Assembly (NCBI GenBank): GCA_015493615.1
Contig: WGCV01000020.1
Span: 1 to 55,240, forward strand
Length of the DNA stretch: 55,240 bases
Direction of reading: 5' to 3'
Origin: Melioribacteraceae bacterium
GTDB taxonomy: Bacteria; Bacteroidota; Ignavibacteria; Ignavibacteriales; Melioribacteraceae
The notes under the pieces are model-generated. The model had not been told where the DNA came from and searched no databases. It worked only from the letters and a program-made list of their open reading frames with translations. The position numbers and the translations under genes are program-made. Below are positions 18,144 through 26,123 of this stretch, in pieces (the stretch's first letter is position 1; each line of letters opens with the position of its first letter).

Positions 18144-18870
18144 GTTCACCATATAAATGTCTAAAAACCGTTGAAACGGTTGCAATGTACAATAAGCATT
18201 ATATTAACCTACGACTTAAGTCGTGGGTTAGCAATAACATAGAGAAATTAGTAACCGCTTCAGCGGTTTATAAATTTTTGAATTTGCATATCATCAACTT
18301 TTTTAAGTGGACTCAGGAAAGTTTTTCCGGCAAAATTATAGTGGATGGCGATTCTCCACGGCGAAGTAAATTTTGAATCGTGAGTTTGAATTAATTTTAT
18401 AGGATTCTGATTCACCTTTGTTTGATTTTATTTTGGAGAAGCTCATATCAGCATGGTCGATGTTTTTCATTTTCTTTTTTTCTTTGTGTGTGATTTCTTT
18501 CCTACCCCGTCTCCGCCAAGGCGGAGCCACCCCTTCCTAAGGAAGGGGAATTTTAAAATTCCCCTCTTAATTCGCCAAGGCGAAAGTCGGGGTGTTGAAA
18601 AAACACAAATATTCAACGAAACAAAATCCACTTGCTCATCGCCTCCAACTCCTCTCTTGCATACCTTCAAGGAACAAGTACCTTGAAGGAAAGTAGTCTG
18701 AAATATTTCATCAACGTCTGTCATCGCGAGGAACTTGCGACGACGAACTTGCCCCGACCGTTTTTGGGTTGGGGACAATCACAATAACGAACACGGCATT
18801 TCTGATTATTTAAATGCGGTTTAATCGGCTTTGCACAAGGCGCGACATGATAAAAATAAAAACTCCCGCC
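18144..18870. other. Intergenic region with palindromic elements
   Basis: I find no credible gene in these 727 bases. It holds the second three-hairpin element (18166-18268) and a cluster of palindromes at 18511-18584: CTCCGCCAAGGCGGAG, CCCCTTCCTAAGGAAGGGG, a GAATTTTAAAATTC centre and TTCGCCAAGGCGAA. A CTTCAAGG...CCTTGAAGG inverted repeat lies at about 18664-18688. The rest is unremarkable. Confidence 0.6.
18166..18268. repeat. Three-hairpin palindromic element, copy 2
   Basis: The hairpins are AACCGTTgaAACGGTT (18166-18181), a 26-base near-palindrome around ACGACTTAAGTCGT (18205-18230) and AACCGCTtcAGCGGTT (18253-18268). The last hairpin differs from copy 1 by a paired T-to-C and A-to-G change that keeps the stem. 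Confidence 0.88.
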
Positions 18871-19326
18871 TCAATTTTTGTTTTTTAATTTATCGCATGT
18901 ATGAGGTTCCAAACATTTGGCATAAATATTAAAAACATATCCGGAAGGTTCCATGTTAAATTTCTTAGCGACTTTGTCCACAATCTTTTGAATATCCGGA
19001 TCGGAGAATTCCCAAATTTTCCCGCATCCCTCGCAGATTATATGGTCGTGCTGCCGTCTGTCAAAATTAACTTCGTAACGAGTGGTTGACTGGTTAAAAA
19101 TTCTTTGGGAAAGCAGATCGCATTTAACAAGAAGTTCCAAAGTATTGTAAACCGTAGCCCGCGAAACTTTTGAGCCGGCATTTTTCATCATTAAAAACAA
19201 ATCATCCGCCGTGAAATGATTTTTCATGTCAAGCGCGGTATCAAGCACTTCAAACCTTTGCGGAGTAATTCTGTACCCCTTTTTAAGGAATGTCAGAAAA
19301 ACTTCGTGAGCTTTATTTTTATCCAT
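18871..19326 (-). CDS. fur: Fur-family metal-responsive repressor
   Basis: This 151-residue Fur/PerR-type regulator has an N-terminal winged helix (RITPQRFEVLDTAL ... KVSRATVYNTLELLVKCDLL) and a metal-binding dimerisation half. Metal-site residues visible are HDH followed by CEGCGKIWEF (a CxxC pair) and the C-terminal KCLEPHTC. The last pair is CX5C rather than the usual CxxC. It lies divergent from feoAB with only 106 bases between, so it most likely controls ferrous iron uptake and perhaps itself. Whether it senses iron or peroxide cannot be read from sequence, so the gene symbol is at family level. Confidence 0.88.
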   Translation of the reverse strand: MDKNKAHEVFLTFLKKGYRITPQRFEVLDTALDMKNHFTADDLFLMMKNAGSKVSRATVYNTLELLVKCDLLSQRIFNQSTTRYEVNFDRRQHDHIICEGCGKIWEFSDPDIQKIVDKVAKKFNMEPSGYVFNIYAKCLEPHTCDKLKNKN

Positions 19327-19382
19327 TTTTAACTTTTCGATTGTGATATACTAACATAAAAATTTTTTTGGAATATTTCACT

Positions 19383-19401
19383 ATTTAGATTAAATTTAGA
19401 T
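19383..19401 (+). promoter_or_regulatory. Possible operator upstream of feoA: ATTTAGAT direct repeat
   Basis: Two ATTTAGAT words are spaced 11 bases start to start, one DNA turn, in the fur-feoA gap about 30 bases before the GTG at 19433. This position suits a repressor site. It does not match a textbook Fur box, so the assignment is tentative. Confidence 0.3.
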
Positions 19402-19432
19402 AAGCAAATTTTGAGATTAAGTTTTTAACTTC

Positions 19433-19681
19433 GTGAAAGCGAAAAAGTATGGGATGAAAATGAGAACAGCAAGTCAGTTAAACAACGGAGAGACTTCCGA
19501 AATAGTCGGAGTGGATTTGAATCATCCTTCCGCAAAAAGATTAATTGAATTAGGATTCACGCCGGGGCAAAACATAGAGTTAATCGGGAAATCGATTTTT
19601 AACGATCCCGTAGCTTTTTCAATAAGGGGAACAGTTGTAGCGGTTCGTAAAAGCGAAGCTTCCTGCATTAAGGTACGGTAG
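19433..19681 (+). CDS. feoA: Ferrous iron transport accessory protein FeoA
   Basis: This small SH3-like protein (82 residues from a GTG start) has the family core: a SQLNNGE...SEIVGVD strand, RLIELGFTPGQNIELIGKS and the last strand FSIRGTVVAVRKSEASCIKV. FeoA binds and supports FeoB at the cytoplasmic face. The start is uncertain. In-frame ATGs at 19454 and 19460 would give 75 and 73 residues, closer to the usual FeoA length, but no clear ribosome site favours one. The stop is six bases before feoB, so the two are co-translated. Confidence 0.92.
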   Translation: MKAKKYGMKMRTASQLNNGETSEIVGVDLNHPSAKRLIELGFTPGQNIELIGKSIFNDPVAFSIRGTVVAVRKSEASCIKVR

Positions 19682-19687
19682 TTTTTC

Positions 19688-21652
19688 ATGAACGTTATTT
19701 CTCTTGTAGGTCCTCCCAACGCCGGGAAGACCACTCTCTTCAATTATTTAAGCGGACAAAACTTAAAAACCGTGAACTATCCCGGCGCAACCGTCGAATA
19801 TAATTCCGCCAAGCTGCAGAAAAAATTCGGCATCGACGCGCAGTTAATCGACACCCCCGGAATCGTAAGTTTGATTCCGGCGTCGTTGGACGAAGTCGTA
19901 ACCGTTCAGGGAATTTATAACAATCCAGAGTACGGAGTTCCCGAGCTTATTATCGTAACTGTTGATTCAAGCCAGCTTTCAAGGCATCTCCTTTTGGTGG
20001 AAGAATTATTGGAATCGAAGTTCAGAATAATTGTAGCATTAACAATGGTCGATATTCTCGAACGAAAAGGCTTTTCGGTTGATTGCAAAAAACTCTCGGA
20101 TAAACTCGGCGGAGTTCCCGTAGTAAAAGTTGATCCGAGATCCGGCGAGGGAGTTGATAAACTTCTCGATTACGCAAAAAAGCTGTTATCCGAACCTTTT
20201 GACGCAAGCCAAATCGTACCGGTAAATGAGGATAGCAAGCATCTTATAGACCTTTACAAAGGGATAGGGAAAATTGAGAAAGAAGTTATCCTTTCGAAAG
20301 ACAAAACAGTTAAACCCTCCTCAATCCAAACTTCACTTCACGCGCCGGATGAATTAACTCTAAAAATAGATAAATTTCTTCTGAGTAAAGGCGTAGGATT
20401 TTTGGTTTTCATTTTGATTATGGTAGTAATGTTCGCATCAATTTTCTGGCTCGCCGCTCCGCTGATGAATTTGGTAGATCAATTTTTCGGACTGCTCGCA
20501 TCATGGACGGTGGAATTGCTGGGCAAAAGTTTTATTACCGATTTTATTGCCGACGGTGTTATCGCCGGACTCGGCGCCGTTTCCGTTTTTGTACCGCAGA
20601 TAATTATTCTCTTTCTGATTCTCGGACTTCTTGAAGACTCCGGCTATTTGGCGCGCGGAGCGATGTTGATTGACAGACCCCTTGCCAGGATTGGGTTAAA
20701 CGGTCGTTCATTTGTCCCGCTGATGTCGGGTTTCGCATGCGCGATTCCGGCGATTATGTCAACGCGAACAATCCCGAACAGACGGGAACGGCTTCTAACA
20801 ATTTTTATTATTCCGCTGATTAGTTGCAGCGCGCGTCTTCCCGTTTACGCTCTGCTGATTGCTTTTCTCGTTCCGGCGGGACACGCGCTTTTAAGCGGCG
20901 CGATTCTTGCGGCAATCTATATTTCCAGCATAACAATTACGATTATCGCCGCAGGAATTATTAATAAGGTTAGAGGAATAATCAAAGCCGAAGATAAATC
21001 ATCCTTCATCCTGGAACTTCCCACATATAAAATGCCGAAGATGAGCGTTGTTTGGAAAAACACTTGGACGAGCACTAAAACTTATGTAAAAAGCGCCGGA
21101 TTAATAATTCTTACTTTTTCGATTATTCTCTGGGTTTTAACTTTTTTTCCTAACTACAATCCGAAAATTGATACGGCTGACTTAACTCCAGCGCAGGTTG
21201 AAGCGCAAACCCAAGTTGCCCGTATTAACGGTTCCTATGCAGCAGAGTTAGGGAAAATTATCGAACCGGCAATGGTTCCGTTAGGACTTGATTGGCGTGT
21301 TGGCGTTGCCGTTCTCACTACATTTGCCGCCCGCGAAGTATTTGTGAGTTCGCTCGCGCTTATGTTTAAAATCACCGAAAGCAAAGACGATTACTCAATT
21401 CAAAGGTCTATACTTAAATCGATGAAAAACGCAGTCGCCGAAGACGGAAAGCCTTTATTTACAACCTCAACCGTCATCGGATTGATTATATTTTTTATCA
21501 TCGCTCTGCAATGTATTTCGACGATGGCGATCTCCCGAAAAGAAACCGGAAGCTGGAGAATTCCCCTTTTTCAGTTCGCCATTTATTCCGGCGGCGCTTA
21601 TATTCTTGCCGTTATTGCGGTTAATCTTCTGAGAGCTGTTGGAGTAAGTTAA
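19688..21652 (+). CDS. feoB: Ferrous iron transporter FeoB
   Basis: This 654-residue protein has a cytosolic GTPase domain (G1 GPPNAGKTT at residues 7-15, G3 DTPG) and a membrane core with two Cys-bearing gate motifs (SGFACAIPAIMSTRTI and SCSARLPVYAL). It takes up Fe(II). It is shorter than E. coli FeoB (773), mainly by lacking C-terminal sequence, which is common in this phylum. One oddity is the G4 motif: ALTMVD has Thr where the guanine-contacting Asn of the NMxD/NKxD motif normally sits (codon ACA). It forms an operon with feoA and faces fur. Confidence 0.95.
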   Translation: MNVISLVGPPNAGKTTLFNYLSGQNLKTVNYPGATVEYNSAKLQKKFGIDAQLIDTPGIVSLIPASLDEVVTVQGIYNNPEYGVPELIIVTVDSSQLSRHLLLVEELLESKFRIIVALTMVDILERKGFSVDCKKLSDKLGGVPVVKVDPRSGEGVDKLLDYAKKLLSEPFDASQIVPVNEDSKHLIDLYKGIGKIEKEVILSKDKTVKPSSIQTSLHAPDELTLKIDKFLLSKGVGFLVFILIMVVMFASIFWLAAPLMNLVDQFFGLLASWTVELLGKSFITDFIADGVIAGLGAVSVFVPQIIILFLILGLLEDSGYLARGAMLIDRPLARIGLNGRSFVPLMSGFACAIPAIMSTRTIPNRRERLLTIFIIPLISCSARLPVYALLIAFLVPAGHALLSGAILAAIYISSITITIIAAGIINKVRGIIKAEDKSSFILELPTYKMPKMSVVWKNTWTSTKTYVKSAGLIILTFSIILWVLTFFPNYNPKIDTADLTPAQVEAQTQVARINGSYAAELGKIIEPAMVPLGLDWRVGVAVLTTFAAREVFVSSLALMFKITESKDDYSIQRSILKSMKNAVAEDGKPLFTTSTVIGLIIFFIIALQCISTMAISRKETGSWRIPLFQFAIYSGGAYILAVIAVNLLRAVGVS

Positions 21653-21670
21653 AGCAGTGAACAGTAGTCA

Positions 21671-21710
21671 GTTATGAGTTATGAGTAATGAGTTATGAGT
21701 AACAAGTAAT
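21671..21710. repeat. Short tandem GTTATGA/GTAATGA microrepeat
   Basis: Several imperfect 7-base units (GTTATGA, GTAATGA) follow one another downstream of feoB. A related string occurs near 9350. Nothing else is seen in the 166-base gap. Confidence 0.6.
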
Positions 21711-21818
21711 GTGACTTTGCCTAAATTAATAGAAATTGTGAACCCGTTCTGAATAACGGGTTACTGCCCACTCTACCCCCAACCAAAACCGGTCGGGAGA
21801 AGATTTGCGGATTACCGA

Positions 21819-22760
21819 TTACTGTTCATTGCTTCCCTCAAACAAATCCTCCATTCCAATCGGCAGCGGAAACTCGGGTAAAATCTTTTTTGCGTTAATA
21901 TAAAAAAGACGCGCTTTTTCTTTTTCGTTAAGGGCGTAATGAACAATCGATAAATGATAAAATAGCAGCCCCAAATCATCAAAATAATTAATCTTTTTTA
22001 TTTCCTCCCAATATTCATAAAAGAGTTCCTTCGCTTCTTCGTATTTCCCCAAAAACAAATACTCATTAGCCGTGGAAATTAGGGAATTAGTTTTGTTCCT
22101 TTCATTGTGCATAAGGAATGAATACTTCCCTTCGGGAAAATCCCGAAACTCAAATCCTTCCGAGAACAGAATAGCCGAGAACAATCTTTCCCCTAAATTA
22201 GCGTCTTCTTTTTCCACACTGTTCTTATAAGGAAGATTAATTTCCTTAAATTTTTGAATAACCTTTTTGTCAAAAACCCCCGACATCCCATGAAGAAACT
22301 TTATAGATTTAACTTCAGCCAACGCCTCTAAACCAAGCTCTGCGGCATATTCATCAAAGCGCGGTCGTTTCTCTCCGTACAATACGTTTCCCCAAACGTC
22401 AACGTCGGGATTCTCCGAAACTAATCTTTGAATTTTCCTGAACCAGTCTTTATCGTTAAACCAATGGTCGTCGTGCAAAATAATAGTGCGCCGGTATAGC
22501 GGAAGCAGGTTGATTGAATAAGAGATGGAGGCGGCGTCATAGCCGAGATTGGGACGAAGAAAAAAGTAGTCAGGTTCAAACTCCTTTATTGCCGAAACTC
22601 CTTCGCAAGAGTATCCGTTCATCGTTACGGCAAGAGCAAATTCGTCTCTGAATTCCTTAAGATTATCCGCTAACTTCCATTTAAATATATTGCCCCAAGT
22701 TTTTTCTGAACTAACTACGAGAACCAGAAAACCCTCTTTAACTTCCAAAACACCCTCCAT
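21819..22760 (-). CDS. Glycosyltransferase-like protein with C-terminal TPR-like helices
   Basis: This 313-residue cytosolic protein has no signal peptide. The first 200 residues resemble a GT-A-type fold: FLVLVVSSEKTWGN, an NLGYDAAS motif like the N-x-G-x-D stretch of rhamnan-synthesis glycosyltransferases, and TIILHDDHWFND, which could be the metal-binding acidic motif. The last 90 residues are helical and TPR-like (NEYLFLGKYEEAKELFYEYWEE, ALNEKEKARLFYINAKKILPEFP split for length). It starts ten bases after the stop of the histidine kinase gene, so the two are one transcript. Assignment to a known family is weak, and no donor or acceptor can be proposed. Confidence 0.6.
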   Translation of the reverse strand: MEGVLEVKEGFLVLVVSSEKTWGNIFKWKLADNLKEFRDEFALAVTMNGYSCEGVSAIKEFEPDYFFLRPNLGYDAASISYSINLLPLYRRTIILHDDHWFNDKDWFRKIQRLVSENPDVDVWGNVLYGEKRPRFDEYAAELGLEALAEVKSIKFLHGMSGVFDKKVIQKFKEINLPYKNSVEKEDANLGERLFSAILFSEGFEFRDFPEGKYSFLMHNERNKTNSLISTANEYLFLGKYEEAKELFYEYWEEIKKINYFDDLGLLFYHLSIVHYALNEKEKARLFYINAKKILPEFPLPIGMEDLFEGSNEQ

Positions 22761-22770
22761 AGTTACCGCT

Positions 22771-24852
22771 TTATTCTTCCGCTATCGGCAGCGTAAAGGA
22801 AAACTCGCTTCCTTCGCCAAGTTTGCTTGTTACGTAAAATTCGCCGTTGTTTTTTGCCACAAAAGTTTTAACCAAGTTTAAACCGAGTCCGGTACCTTTT
22901 TCTTTATTTGTTCCAACGGAGCTTTCATGACTTTCGGTTTTCAAAATTTTCTCTATTTGTTCGGGGGTCATTCCAACACCGGAATCCTTAACCGTTACTT
23001 TTGCTTTTTTATCGTCAACTGATACTGTAATTTTTATCTCTCCCTTTTTAGGACTAAACTTAATCGCGTTCGAAAGCAAGTTGCGAATAATAAGCTCAAC
23101 CGAATTCTTATCTGCCAAAACAAAAATTTCCTTCTCGCATTGAACATCAAGCGTTAAATTTTTCCCTTTTAATAGTGGATCTGTTCTTTCTGCAACCTCG
23201 CTGACAATTTCATACAAATTCTCTCTTTCAATTGTAAATGGAAGTTCGTCATTTGAAACAAGTATCCAATTCAGAAGATTCGTCATTAAAGTATTTGAAG
23301 CATTAGCCGAAAAATTAACTTCGTTTACCATAAATTTAATTTCATCCGGCTCCAAGTCGTAAAGCTCATTTACCAAGAGGGACGAAAAGTTAATTATTGC
23401 CCCAAGCGAATTCTTCAAATCGTGCGAAAAAATCTTTAACATCTGTTCTTTGGTTTCGTTTAATCTCTCCAATTCCTTGTTCTTTGTTCTGATTTTTTTT
23501 GTGTAATAAAGCACAAGCATCAAAATCAAAATAACAAGTCCCCCGCCTACAAACAAAAATACCTGAAGTTCGTTTTTTCTTTTCAGCTCCAGCTGATAAA
23601 TTTTTCTATCCTTTTGCAGCGAATTAACTTCCGCTTCGGCAAGATGAAGCTTCTGCTGCTTTTCAAAATCAATTCTGTTTTTGTCCGCTATTAAAGAATT
23701 CAGAGAATCGCTTAAAGACTTATATTTATTAAAGAAAATAAGAGCGGTTCTATAATCGCCTTCTTTAACAAAAATCCTTTCCAACAATCTTGACGCTTTC
23801 ACAAGCCACGGCAATGTCTTGTCGGTAATCGGGAAACTCAAAACTTTTTTAAGCGACTTCCGCGATTTAACAAACCTGTTTTGCTTAAAATAATTATATG
23901 CCGACAAATAGTTTAATCTTGCGATATAATTCTTTTCAATATTATCAGAGATTAACTTGCGAAGCCCGTTTAATAATCTCTCGGATTCCTTATACTTCTG
24001 TTCTTTTTGAAGAATCTCCGCTTTAACCAATGTCTCGCCGAGATAAAAATCCACGCCCAGCTTTTTTCCGGTTTGTTTTATCGATTTATTGATATACTCC
24101 AGAGCCAAATCGTATTTGCCCGATTTGAGATAATTATCGGCAATATTAGTTAGCACATAGCTGTAACCATATAAATCGTCGGCGTTTCTCAACATCTTTT
24201 CGGCTTCAAGGTAGTATTTACCCGCCTTTGAATAATTATGAGCGGAGCTGTAATCTTCTGCAAGATTATTATAAATGTACCCGATCGAAACAGAATCCTT
24301 ATCCTGCTTGGCAAGCTCAAGAGCTTTTAAGAAAAACTCGGTTTCTTTTTCATAATCGTGCACAGAAAAATAAACTCCGGCAAGATTGATATAAGCATTT
24401 ATCAGTCCCGCTTTAAAATTCAATTTTTCAGCATATTCCAACGACTTCTTATAATAAAAAAAGGCTTTGTCATATTCTTTAATATTATCGTAGGTGATAC
24501 CTATTATATTATATAAATTGACTAATTCTTTAGTATTATTATGTCGGATTGCAACTTTTTCGGCAATATCAAAATATTTTTTCGATGAGTCAATCTTACC
24601 CTTTTGTGCAAACGTCCATATTATCCCGTACAATGAATTAACAATTCCGTCGGCGTAGTTGATACTCTCGGCTTTATGAAAAGCTTTTAAACCATAGTAA
24701 GAAGTCGAATCAATATCGGAAGAAAAGAATTTTCCTTCTTTTGTGATAAGACTGTCAACCTCTTTTATCTTGGACGAATCTGTTTGAGCGGATGCAAAAA
24801 CTGAAGATAAAAAGAAAAGTAAAAAAATCGATATTTTAATAAAAAATTTCAT
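22771..24852 (-). CDS. Sensor histidine kinase with periplasmic TPR domain
   Basis: I start at the ATG at 24852 because it begins a clean signal peptide (MKFFIKISIFLLFFLSSVF). An ATG at 24879 would add nine residues. No ribosome site decides between them. Numbering from the longer start, residues 60-400 hold about eight TPR-like helix pairs (YYKKSLEYAEKLN, FFLKALELAKQD, YYLEAEKMLR). A membrane helix lies at 437-460. The dimerisation box is HDLKN (His486), then N box LLSNAIKFSP, G1 DSGVGM and G2 GTGLGLNLV. It lacks a receiver and any adjacent response regulator. TPR sensors of this type are common in Bacteroidota. The signal is unknown. Confidence 0.9.
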   Translation of the reverse strand: MKFFIKISIFLLFFLSSVFASAQTDSSKIKEVDSLITKEGKFFSSDIDSTSYYGLKAFHKAESINYADGIVNSLYGIIWTFAQKGKIDSSKKYFDIAEKVAIRHNNTKELVNLYNIIGITYDNIKEYDKAFFYYKKSLEYAEKLNFKAGLINAYINLAGVYFSVHDYEKETEFFLKALELAKQDKDSVSIGYIYNNLAEDYSSAHNYSKAGKYYLEAEKMLRNADDLYGYSYVLTNIADNYLKSGKYDLALEYINKSIKQTGKKLGVDFYLGETLVKAEILQKEQKYKESERLLNGLRKLISDNIEKNYIARLNYLSAYNYFKQNRFVKSRKSLKKVLSFPITDKTLPWLVKASRLLERIFVKEGDYRTALIFFNKYKSLSDSLNSLIADKNRIDFEKQQKLHLAEAEVNSLQKDRKIYQLELKRKNELQVFLFVGGGLVILILMLVLYYTKKIRTKNKELERLNETKEQMLKIFSHDLKNSLGAIINFSSLLVNELYDLEPDEIKFMVNEVNFSANASNTLMTNLLNWILVSNDELPFTIERENLYEIVSEVAERTDPLLKGKNLTLDVQCEKEIFVLADKNSVELIIRNLLSNAIKFSPKKGEIKITVSVDDKKAKVTVKDSGVGMTPEQIEKILKTESHESSVGTNKEKGTGLGLNLVKTFVAKNNGEFYVTSKLGEGSEFSFTLPIAEE

Positions 24853-24991
24853 GGGAGCGCTATCTGCTTTAGCATTCAATTCAATTCAAGCTTATAATAT
24901 AAATAATTTCTCAAAAAAAAATTACTTTTTAATTGAACGAGAATTAAATCAAATTTTAAGTTTCAGAGAACTGATATCTAAAACATAAATT

Positions 24992-25888
24992 CTACTCTTT
25001 CTTCTTCAAACTTCTAATCTGCCGCTCGATATTATCCCACATCTCCGGAGGAATCATTTGCAGAATATTAAATTGCCCGGCTCCCTGCAGCCATTCTCCT
25101 CCGTCGATTGTAATAACTTCACCGTTAATGTAAGCCGAGAAATCGGATACAAGATAAGCCGCAAGATTTGCAAGCTCCTGATGTTCTCCCACTCTCCGGA
25201 GAGGAACTTTCTTTGCAAAATCGAACTTATCCTGATACTCTTTCGGCACCAATCTTTCCCATGCCCCTTTTGTGGGAAACGGACCGGGCGCGATTGCGTT
25301 GGTGCGAATTCCGTACTTTGCCCACTCAACTGCAAGAGAGCGCGTCATTGCCAAAACCCCGGCTTTACTGACTGCCGATGGAACTACAAACGCCGAACCT
25401 GTCCAAGCGTAAGTTGTAACAATGTTCAGTATCGAACCGGAAATTTTTTCAGCGATTTTCTCTTTCCCGAATGCGAGAGTAGCGTTGTATGAACCGCGCA
25501 AAACAATATCGACAATTTTATCAAACGCGCGGTGGCTCAGTCGTTCGGTAGGACTGATAAAATTTCCCGCCGCATTATTTACCAACACATTTGCGCTTCC
25601 TAATTTTTCCTTAACCGTTGCGAACATATTTTCCACATCATCGTAGCTTGTAACGTCACACTGAACCGCGAGAACTTCATTCCCGGTTTTGCCGGATATT
25701 TCCCCCGCTGTTTTTTCAAGCGTTTCGAGCTTTCTGCTCGCTATCGCAACTTTCGCTCCCAACTCGGAAAAATAAGCCGACATAGCTTTTCCCAAGCCTG
25801 TTCCGCCGCCGGTTACAACAATTATTTTATCGGCAAGCGCGTTCTCTCTAAGCATCGGTTGCGTGTAATTTTTGTTTTCTGAGTTCAT
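24992..25888 (-). CDS. 2,4-dienoyl-CoA reductase-type SDR
   Basis: This 298-residue short-chain dehydrogenase has the Rossmann motif VTGGGTGLGKA (residues 25-35) and the NNAAGNFISPTERLS block characteristic of 2,4-dienoyl-CoA reductases. The usual YxxxK is replaced by SAVSK, which is also a hallmark of this subgroup rather than of ordinary SDRs. PGPF then follows. In fatty acid degradation it reduces dienoyl-CoA intermediates from unsaturated substrates with NADPH. It closes the fad block after fadE, separated by about 235 bases that contain a miniature element. Co-transcription with fadE is therefore plausible but not certain. Confidence 0.87.
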   Translation of the reverse strand: MNSENKNYTQPMLRENALADKIIVVTGGGTGLGKAMSAYFSELGAKVAIASRKLETLEKTAGEISGKTGNEVLAVQCDVTSYDDVENMFATVKEKLGSANVLVNNAAGNFISPTERLSHRAFDKIVDIVLRGSYNATLAFGKEKIAEKISGSILNIVTTYAWTGSAFVVPSAVSKAGVLAMTRSLAVEWAKYGIRTNAIAPGPFPTKGAWERLVPKEYQDKFDFAKKVPLRRVGEHQELANLAAYLVSDFSAYINGEVITIDGGEWLQGAGQFNILQMIPPEMWDNIERQIRSLKKKE

Positions 25889-25954
25889 AAGATTTTCCGT
25901 CTTGCTAAAAAACAGCGCTCCGGAACATATTAATCCCGAAGCGCTTAATTATTC

Positions 25955-26110
25955 GACACCTTTGCATAACCTAAATTTATCATATTGAGGACGATGTAAG
26001 CCGTCCGAAATATCTCTAAATTCGATGTAATTACCGGTTTTGAGATTCTTCTCCCGCTCCGCCTTGGCGGAGGATCAGAATGACAAATTACGGGGTTATG
26101 CAAAGTACTC
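25955..26110 (+). mobile_element. Miniature inverted-repeat element, copy 1
   Basis: This 156-bp copy has termini GACACCTTTGCATAACC and (as reverse complement) GAGTACTTTGCATAACC. Flanks are TATTC and TATCC, a 4-of-5 match to a target duplication. It lies between fadE and the SDR gene. Confidence 0.9.
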
Positions 26111-26123
26111 TATCCATTAATTT

